From: CAZAGT01 sp964484515
GTDB lineage: Bacteria > Desulfobacterota > DSM-4660 > Desulfatiglandales > HGW-15
Assembly: GCA_964484515.1 (NCBI GenBank)
Contig: CAZAGT010000163.1
Location: 1-11,049, forward strand
DNA length: 11,049 nucleotides
Reading direction: 5' to 3'
Each line of letters opens with the position of its first letter. Positions within the stretch are counted from its first letter, which is position 1. A model generated the notes under the pieces. The model had not been told where the DNA came from and did not search any database. It worked only from the letters and a program-made list of their open reading frames with translations. The position numbers and the translations under genes were made by a program. Below, piece by piece: positions 1 through 5,262 of this stretch.

Positions 1-831
1 GATCTTTTCCTTGAGTTGCTCTGATGAGGTCTTTAGGGCAAGGATGAGTTCGTCATTGCTGACCTCCTTGAGCAAGGCCCTGATCGAGCGATCATCAAGA
101 TCCATCAAATCCTCGAAGACGAACATCGACTGACGAATCTCATCGGCAAGCTCTTCCCTTTCGCTCTCGATCTTTTCCAGAATCGCGTTTTCGGTCTTCT
201 GATCCAGTTGATTCAAGATCTCAGCAGCCGTCTGGATTCCCCCGAGATTCTCATTCGCTTCCTTACTGATATTTGAGATCTGCTCCTCCATGACCTCCTG
301 GATCTCACTGACGATTTCATTCGGGACCTCGTCGAGATCGGCAATCCTGACCACCACTTCACTCTGAACGTGCTCCGGTAGTTCCTGAATAATTTCCGCC
401 GCCGTCTGATACTTCATGTTCACCAGAATGAGTGCAATCGTCTGCGGGTGCTCGTTCATGAGGAGGTTTGCCAGCATCTGAGGGCTTAGGGAACTCAGCT
501 TTTCAAAGGATTTCGGTCCCCTTTCAGCCAGGAGATCATCGAGTAGATTATCCGCCTTGCGCGCATCAAAGGCCTTGGCAACACTTCGCTCCAAGAAGCT
601 CTTTCCGGAAAGACCGACAGCCGCTTCCCCCCCGAGACCCTGGGAAAACTCGGCCATGACCTCGGCCACCAGCCTGGGATTGAGATTCTTGATTTGGGCC
701 ATATGCTCACCGATGATCTTTATCTCGGATTCGTCGAGATACTTGAAGATATCGGCCGCGTAATCCTCACCCATGATCATGAGAAAGATGGCGGCTTTGT
801 GCGTGCCGGTGAAGATTTCCTCTCCGTCCAA
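1..831 (-). CDS. fliG: Flagellar motor switch protein FliG (3' end cut off by window edge)
   Basis: FliG is the rotor protein of the cytoplasmic C-ring. It binds FliF of the MS ring and transmits torque from the stator. 277 codons are visible; the family is usually about 330-340 residues, so roughly the last 55-60, including most of the charged torque helix, lie outside the window. Visible marks are an N-terminal domain beginning with HKAAIFLMIMG (residues 11-21), the middle-domain EHPQT motif (127-131) followed by IALIL, and the hallmark MFVFEDLMDLDDRSI near 246-260. The only start that keeps the conserved N-terminal helix is a TTG at 831-829, preceded by a GAGGGAAGG ribosome site. The first ATG (codon 18) would cut into that helix. 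The TTG lies one base after the fliF stop, so translational coupling is likely. Identity is certain; the TTG start is well supported but inferred. Confidence 0.96.
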   Translation of the reverse strand, partial: MDGEEIFTGTHKAAIFLMIMGEDYAADIFKYLDESEIKIIGEHMAQIKNLNPRLVAEVMAEFSQGLGGEAAVGLSGKSFLERSVAKAFDARKADNLLDDLLAERGPKSFEKLSSLSPQMLANLLMNEHPQTIALILVNMKYQTAAEIIQELPEHVQSEVVVRIADLDEVPNEIVSEIQEVMEEQISNISKEANENLGGIQTAAEILNQLDQKTENAILEKIESEREELADEIRQSMFVFEDLMDLDDRSIRALLKEVSNDELILALKTSSEQLKEKI

Positions 832-832
832 A

Positions 833-2419
833 CTACCTTCCCTCGCTAATCCACCTTCGAATAACTTCTGCTACCGCATCGGGGTTACTCTTCGTGATTC
901 TCGATATCTGTTCTTTACTGTCCTGGATCAACTCCCTATCACCAACGGGGGAGGCAAGCTGCTGGACCTCTTCTCCCTGAGGCAGAGCCTTTGTCGCCAT
1001 CTGTTGACTGGCCTGCTCCAGCCATTTTCTGAAGGGTCTCACGGCAAGAAGGAAGAACAGGAAAACCAACGCCACGTTGAAGAAGGGTTTGGTCACCTTC
1101 CGCGCATATTCCAGCCAGGATGCCCCTTTCTCAGAAAACGCCCCCTCTTCCTCCTGGAGCGCAAAGGGGATGTTGGACACATTGACCTGGTCACCCCTGG
1201 CCTCGTTGAATCCGATCGCCTTCTTGATAATGTCTTCGAAGGTCTTCATCTCACGACGGCTGCGCGGGAGAAACTTCTTGAGCTCTTCTCCCTCGGGGCT
1301 GGTCTCCGATCCATAGGGGCCGTCTATGATCACGGCCGCCGAGAGTCGTTTCACACTTCCGACGGCATTGGTGATCTGTTTGTTGAGTTTGTTGACCTCA
1401 TAGTTGATCGTTTCATTCTCTTTTTGGAAAGTATTGCGTAAATTGGTGCTCGCGGCCCCGCTACTGTAGATGTCGTACTTGAGGTCCGGCGAGCCGCTCG
1501 GCACGGTTTGGCCGCCGGTTGAGGTTTCCTTCTCACGCTGCTCACTGCGAATGGCCGTATTATCCGGATCGAAACGCTCCTCAAAGATATTGACCCGGCC
1601 GAAATCCACCTCCGCCGAGACCTTTGCCACGACCCGATTGAGGCCCACGACCGGCTCAAGCATGGTCTGGATTCTGTTCTCAAAGGCACGCTCCAGTTTT
1701 TGCTGATAGTCGAATTGCGCCCGGCTGAGGATGTCGACGCCTTCCTCCTGGTGGCCCTTGGAAAGCAATCCGCCGGCCATGTCCACAACCGTCACATTCT
1801 CTGGCCTCAATCCTTCTACAGAACAGGCGACCAGGTGAATCACACCTTGCAGTTGTTTTGGATCCAGGGCTCCCCCGGGATAGAGGCGCACCACAACAGA
1901 GGCCGTGGCGGGCTTCTCCGGTTCGGCAAAAAGAGAGTCGCCGGCGGTCACGATATGAACCCTCGCCTCGGCGATGGTGTCAAACTGAGTAATCGTGCGG
2001 GCCAGCTCTCCCTGGAGGGCCTGCTGATACTTCAGCCTCTGTACAAACTCCGTGGTTCCGAAAGGAATGGTATCAAAGATTTCAAAACCGACGGCATGAC
2101 CCCTGGGTATCCCCTCGCTGGCCAGCTCGAGCCGCAATTGATAGACCGAATCGTCCGGCACGAAAATCGCGCTGCCGCCCTCTTTGATTCGGAAGGGAAT
2201 CTTCTTCTCCTTCAATTTCTCGGTGATCTGGCCGGCGTCGGCAGCCTCCAGGTTTGTGAACAACACCTGATAATCGGGACGATTGATCCAGATCAAGAGG
2301 GCGATAAACCCGCCTAAGACCATGGCGATGACGACGGCAAAGGATATCTTTTTGCCCGTCGGAATGGTCCTCAAGAGCTTCGTGATCTGCTGAATGATGT
2401 TTTCGCGGGTCTCAGCCAT
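833..2419 (-). CDS. fliF: Flagellar MS-ring protein FliF
   Basis: FliF builds the inner-membrane MS ring around the flagellar export gate and is the platform for the C-ring. The 528-residue product is normal in length. It has one transmembrane segment near residues 25-46, a YscJ/FliF ring-building domain (about 47-225, including FLTNLEAADAG-like and IPFGTTEFVQRLKYQQAL stretches), and a second ring domain with the low-complexity periplasmic loop (about 295-380). A second transmembrane segment lies near 445-462, followed by a cytoplasmic tail. The tail ends in the FliG-binding pattern SNPDAVAEVIRRWISEGR, the classic FliF C-terminus. The ATG lies 4 bases after the fliE stop, and the next gene (fliG) begins 1 base after this stop, so all three are translated from one message. 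No key feature is missing. Confidence 0.97.
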   Translation of the reverse strand: MAETRENIIQQITKLLRTIPTGKKISFAVVIAMVLGGFIALLIWINRPDYQVLFTNLEAADAGQITEKLKEKKIPFRIKEGGSAIFVPDDSVYQLRLELASEGIPRGHAVGFEIFDTIPFGTTEFVQRLKYQQALQGELARTITQFDTIAEARVHIVTAGDSLFAEPEKPATASVVVRLYPGGALDPKQLQGVIHLVACSVEGLRPENVTVVDMAGGLLSKGHQEEGVDILSRAQFDYQQKLERAFENRIQTMLEPVVGLNRVVAKVSAEVDFGRVNIFEERFDPDNTAIRSEQREKETSTGGQTVPSGSPDLKYDIYSSGAASTNLRNTFQKENETINYEVNKLNKQITNAVGSVKRLSAAVIIDGPYGSETSPEGEELKKFLPRSRREMKTFEDIIKKAIGFNEARGDQVNVSNIPFALQEEEGAFSEKGASWLEYARKVTKPFFNVALVFLFFLLAVRPFRKWLEQASQQMATKALPQGEEVQQLASPVGDRELIQDSKEQISRITKSNPDAVAEVIRRWISEGR

Positions 2420-2423
2420 CAGA

Positions 2424-2717
2424 CTAGAATTGCATCCTCATGACCTCTTGGTAGGCCTCCAAAAGCTTGTTTCTGATCTGTACCAACAGCCTGAAGGATA
2501 TTTCCGCCTTCTCGGTGGCAATCATCACCTCATGCAAGTCGTGACGTCTGCCCACCGCGAATTCGAGCTGGCGATCATCGGCTTGCTTGAGTTCCTTATC
2601 TACCTTACGAACATAGGTCTTGAGGGTGTCCTGAAATCCGGTCGCCTCGGCCTTCCCGCCGCCCCGAGGATGCTCAGGGGTCGCCGGGTCCGGGGTTATT
2701 GGTTTGATCCCGTCCAT
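2424..2717 (-). CDS. fliE: Flagellar hook-basal body complex protein FliE
   Basis: FliE is a small protein thought to join the MS ring to the proximal rod and is an early export substrate of the flagellar type III apparatus. The 97-residue product has the family's usual length. A flexible N-terminus rich in Pro and Gly (1-26) is followed by helices, and the conserved C-terminal half reads HDLHEVMIATEKAEISFRLL, then VQIRNKLLEAYQEVMRMQF at the very end, the strongest FliE signature. It has no signal peptide, as expected for a type III substrate. The ATG is preceded by GGGGGAG, with 15 bases between the flgC stop and this start. Its position between flgC and fliF is the canonical order. Confidence 0.96.
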   Translation of the reverse strand: MDGIKPITPDPATPEHPRGGGKAEATGFQDTLKTYVRKVDKELKQADDRQLEFAVGRRHDLHEVMIATEKAEISFRLLVQIRNKLLEAYQEVMRMQF

Positions 2718-2732
2718 CTTATCGCTCCCCCG

Positions 2733-3170
2733 TTACCGGCCAATCTCCAAGGCCTTCAGGGCCATGTCTTTGGCTGCCTGGACAGCGGCCGCATTCGCCT
2801 CATAGGCTCGGTTCGCATTCAGCATCTGAACCATCTCCTGGACAAGGTTCACATTCGGCAGGAAGACGTATCCATCCTGATCAGCATCGGGGTGAGATGG
2901 ATCAAACACACGCTTGAAATCCCTGGAATCGGCGACGATGCCGGTCACCTTCACGCCACACGGTTCTTTTTCCAAGGCACGATGGAGGTGCCGTTGGAAA
3001 TCGACACCGACCGGCGTGGTCTGGAAGATGACTGTCCTCCGGCGGTAGGGGCCTCCTGTGGCGGTGCGTGTCGTGTTGGCGTTGGCGAGGTTCATGGATA
3101 TCACGTTCATTCTGGTCCTTTGGGCCGTCATACCGCTGGCGGCGATATCCATCGTCTTAATTAGATCCAT
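2733..3170 (-). CDS. flgC: Flagellar basal-body rod protein FlgC
   Basis: FlgC is a proximal rod subunit exported through the flagellar type III apparatus. The 145-residue product is typical in length. The N-terminus (MDLIKTMDIAASGMTAQRTRMNVISMNLANANT, discontinuous motif around residues 1-33) is the rod/hook-family coiled-coil segment with the conserved ASGM and NLANANT elements. The central part carries the YVFLPNVN motif (about 101-108). The C-terminus, with VQEMVQMLNANRAYEANAAA, is the second conserved helix. There is no cleavable signal. A strong AGGAGGAG ribosome site precedes the ATG, and 17 bases separate it from the flgB stop. Confidence 0.97.
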   Translation of the reverse strand: MDLIKTMDIAASGMTAQRTRMNVISMNLANANTTRTATGGPYRRRTVIFQTTPVGVDFQRHLHRALEKEPCGVKVTGIVADSRDFKRVFDPSHPDADQDGYVFLPNVNLVQEMVQMLNANRAYEANAAAVQAAKDMALKALEIGR

Positions 3171-3187
3171 TCCGCATCTCCTCCTGT

Positions 3188-3613
3188 CTATCTGCGGCCT
3201 GCGTCGATGGCCATTTTCAGAGCGGTGAAACGCTTTGCGAGTAAACGCACGGTGGCCTCGTAGAGCACATTATTCTGAAGCATCTCCGTCATTTCCCGAT
3301 CGATGTTGAGATCATCCGGCCTTCGATAGGGCTCCGCCTTCGTTTGGGTCTCAAAATCGGCCTTGCCTTCCAACAAGAGGTCGTTCCCCAGGTGCTTGGG
3401 ATTGGTCGTCTTGAGGCGGATCTTGGTCTTATCGGCGGCCTTCCGAAGCTCCTCGTCGAATGTCAAGGCCTTGGGCCGGTACCCCGGCGTCTCGACATTC
3501 GCCAAGTTCCCGGCGACGGTCTGGTGCTTCACGCTGCGATAGTCCAGCATGCGGGACAGGACCTCCACCCCTTTGCCGGTCAATCGGCCGTAAGAACGCT
3601 CATTGATCTCCAT
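3188..3613 (-). CDS. flgB: Flagellar basal-body rod protein FlgB
   Basis: FlgB is the rod subunit nearest the MS ring, partner of FlgC and FliE. The 141-residue product shows the rod-family N-terminal motif QTVAGNLANVETPGYRPKAL (about 31-50) and the FlgB-type C-terminal helix, including LNIDREMTEMLQNNVLYEA (about 102-120). The start is fixed by an AGGAGGGG ribosome site seven bases upstream of the ATG. It is the first gene of the five-gene operon flgB-flgC-fliE-fliF-fliG. A sigma-54-type promoter lies 37-52 bases before the ATG, so the operon probably belongs to the sigma-54-controlled tier of flagellar genes. Confidence 0.96.
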   Translation of the reverse strand: MEINERSYGRLTGKGVEVLSRMLDYRSVKHQTVAGNLANVETPGYRPKALTFDEELRKAADKTKIRLKTTNPKHLGNDLLLEGKADFETQTKAEPYRRPDDLNIDREMTEMLQNNVLYEATVRLLAKRFTALKMAIDAGRR

Positions 3614-3649
3614 GAATCCCCTCCTCGTGGGCGAATAACCGGGGTTTCC

Positions 3650-3665
3650 TGCAAGAGGGATACCA
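3650..3665 (-). promoter_or_regulatory. Sigma-54 (-24/-12) promoter for the flgB operon
   Basis: Read on the minus strand this is TGGTATCCCTCTTGCA. The invariant GG and GC are exactly 10 bases apart. TGG and TTGCA match the RpoN consensus TGGCAC-N5-TTGCW, with two deviations in the CAC part. Transcription would start about 12 bases beyond the GC, near 3638-3639, giving a short leader containing the flgB ribosome site. The adjacent sigma-54 activator gene supports the call. Confidence 0.75.
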
Positions 3666-3672
3666 ACCCACC

Positions 3673-3706
3673 CCCTGATCAGGGCTACTCCCTGAAGCTC
3701 TTCAGG
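3673..3706. promoter_or_regulatory. Two tandem palindromes upstream of the flgB promoter, possible activator sites
   Basis: CCCTGATCAGGG (3673-3684) is a perfect 12-base palindrome. CCTGAAGCTCTTCAGG (3691-3706) has perfect 7-base arms around CT. Both share CCTGA and TCAGG half-sites, and their centres are 20 bases apart, about two helical turns. Relative to the predicted flgB start they sit at about -35 to -68. This is closer than many enhancer sites, but plausible for a dedicated activator or repressor. Function is inferred from arrangement only. On the minus transcript each could also fold as a hairpin downstream of the regulator gene, but no T-run follows, so a terminator is unlikely. Confidence 0.4.
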
Positions 3707-3771
3707 ACGCGTTCGCGGGACCCATCAATCTGGCACCCAGACCTCACTGCGTTGACAGATGCCTTCATATG

Positions 3772-3803
3772 AAACTTCATGAACTGAGGTCTTTGATACC
3801 TTA
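3772..3803 (+). repeat. Dispersed repeat, segment shared with 8440-8471
   Basis: This 32-base stretch, from AAACTTCATGAA to GATACCTTA, matches 8440-8471 in the same orientation at 28 of 32 positions. The AAACTTCATGAA core also recurs at 10892-10903. It lies between the regulator gene and the flgB promoter and contains no gene. Confidence 0.7.
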
Positions 3804-3805
3804 AC

Positions 3806-3877
3806 GCCCGGCCATGGGGGTCTCTTTTCAAAAACGAGGAGTTGCGTGCGTTGTCTCCGCATAAGGCGCTACCCGAG
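3806..3877 (+). repeat. 72-base dispersed repeat, copy 1 (matches 10975-11046)
   Basis: The segment aligns without gaps to 10975-11046, with 11 mismatches in 72 bases (about 85% identity). Identical blocks include TTTCAAAAACGAGGA and TAAGGCGCTACCCGAG. Its right end overlaps the last codons and TAG stop of the sigma-54 regulator gene, so the regulator's C-terminal residues appear to come from the repeat. On the minus strand it contains AAAAGAGACCCCC directly before an ATG, which resembles a ribosome site, but the frame closes after four codons. Confidence 0.8.
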
Positions 3878-5254
3878 AGCCGAGACGGCATCTCCCTCAA
3901 GATCCTTGCGGTACTCATGAAGCTTGTTCCTCAGGGTCCGGACACTGATGCCCAGGGCCTTAGCCGCGTGAGTTCGATTCCCGTTCTCATCGTCGAGTGC
4001 GTGCATGATCATGCGCTTCTCCATCTCCTTCAGAGGCAGAACACCTTCCTTGGCGATGCCTCGCACGTCTCCGGATGCCCTCGGATGCATCAGATAACTC
4101 AGCTCTTCGACTTCGATGACCTCAGAGTCAATGAGAACAACCGCCCGTTCGATGAGGTTTTCAAGCTCCCTCACATTCCCAGGCCACGACTGTTTCTTGA
4201 GGAAGTCCCCCGCCTCGGGCGTTAACCTCTTGGTGGCGACCCTGTTGAAAGAACAATGACGATCCAAAAAGAATGTAGCGAGGGGAACGATATCCTCAGG
4301 CCTTTCGCGTAGTGGCGGGACCATGATGGGCACCACGTTGAGCCTAAAGAAGAGATCCTTGCGAAATCTTCCTTTGCCGGTCTCCTCTTCCAGGTTCCGA
4401 TTGGTCGTGGCTATGACTCTCACATCAACCGGTTGGGCATACTGCCCGCCCACACGGTCAACTTGCCTCTCCTGCAGCACCCGTAAGAGCTTGGCCTGTA
4501 TAGCCAGCGCCATTTCACTTATCTCATCCAGCAGGAGGGTGCCTCCGTGGGCCAGTTCGAATTTTCCTTTTTTGCGCGCCACGGCACCGGTAAAGGCGCC
4601 CTTTTCATAGCCAAAGAGTTCACTTTCCATGAGATTCTCAGGCAGTGCAGCGCAGTTCACCGCCACAAAAGGTTCGCGCCCACGATCACTGCTTTCATGA
4701 ATATGGCGAGCAAGCACCTCCTTCCCGGTTCCGCTCTCGCCCTGTAACAGGACGGTCGATCTGCTTCGGGCGACTTTTTGCGCCAGGCTCATGACCTCAC
4801 ACATCGAACGGTCCACGGCAACGGGTGGCAGCGGGTGATTCGGCGACGGGCCGGATTGCCATGACCGCGGCCGTGATGCGAGGGCCGGGTGTGCGAGTGC
4901 ACCCTCGAGGGCCGCCCAGAGTCTTTCCGAAGGCACCGTTTTGGCGACATAATCGTTCGCGCCCAGCTTGATGGCCCTGACCGCGTCCTCGACGCAGGGG
5001 CTGCTACTGATCAGGATGATGGCCAGCTCAGGGTATTCTGACCGAATGCTTCGTAGTCGGATTAATGCCGCCTCGACATCGCCATTCATCGTTCCGACCC
5101 ATAGTTTGGGCAGCAGCCTTTTGATCTGATTTGAAATATCCGGCTTTTCCTCCGCAACCAACACCTTATACCCGTGGTCTTCCAGACGGCTCCACAGTTC
5201 CCCGGGTAACGAGGCATTCGACGCCGTCCACAAGATCTTATTGTTGTTCGACAT
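3869..5254 (-). CDS. Sigma-54-dependent flagellar regulator, FlrC/FlbD-like, with degenerate receiver domain
   Basis: This 461-residue AAA+ enhancer-binding protein should use ATP hydrolysis to open sigma-54 promoters. The domains are a receiver-like fold (about 5-118), an AAA+ core (about 145-385) and a Fis-type helix-turn-helix (about 410-450). Visible motifs are Walker A GESGTGKE (172-179), GAFTGA sigma-54 contact loop (219-224), Walker B GGTLLLDE (237-244), WPGNVRELEN (357-366), and the ending NRTHAAKALGISVRTLRNKL (426-445), typical of FlrC, FleR and FlbD flagellar activators. The receiver lacks the acidic pair, and Thr or Gly stands where the phospho-accepting Asp is expected; the terminal Lys (DYVAK, Lys105) remains. 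Phosphorylation is therefore unlikely. The ATG at 5254 has GGGGGAG 11 bases upstream and lies 8 bases after the TPR gene stop; upstream TTG/GTG codons are less likely. It precedes the flgB operon on the same strand. The exact subfamily is an inference. Confidence 0.92.
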   Translation of the reverse strand: MSNNNKILWTASNASLPGELWSRLEDHGYKVLVAEEKPDISNQIKRLLPKLWVGTMNGDVEAALIRLRSIRSEYPELAIILISSSPCVEDAVRAIKLGANDYVAKTVPSERLWAALEGALAHPALASRPRSWQSGPSPNHPLPPVAVDRSMCEVMSLAQKVARSRSTVLLQGESGTGKEVLARHIHESSDRGREPFVAVNCAALPENLMESELFGYEKGAFTGAVARKKGKFELAHGGTLLLDEISEMALAIQAKLLRVLQERQVDRVGGQYAQPVDVRVIATTNRNLEEETGKGRFRKDLFFRLNVVPIMVPPLRERPEDIVPLATFFLDRHCSFNRVATKRLTPEAGDFLKKQSWPGNVRELENLIERAVVLIDSEVIEVEELSYLMHPRASGDVRGIAKEGVLPLKEMEKRMIMHALDDENGNRTHAAKALGISVRTLRNKLHEYRKDLEGDAVSALG

Positions 5255-5262
5255 AGACTGTA

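Noticed and set aside
773..1441. Plus-strand 222-codon open frame across fliG/fliF
   Set aside because: It is antisense to the well-supported fliF and fliG codons, with no family features and no ribosome site.
1700..3164. Long plus-strand frames opposite fliF, fliE and flgC
   Set aside because: Their composition mirrors the real genes on the other strand; the minus-strand products are clear flagellar proteins of normal length.
3685..3918. Minus-strand 77-codon frame between the regulator and flgB
   Set aside because: It runs through two dispersed repeat segments and the regulator's end; there is no ribosome site, and the partial likeness to the frame at 8395-8583 is explained by the shared repeat DNA.
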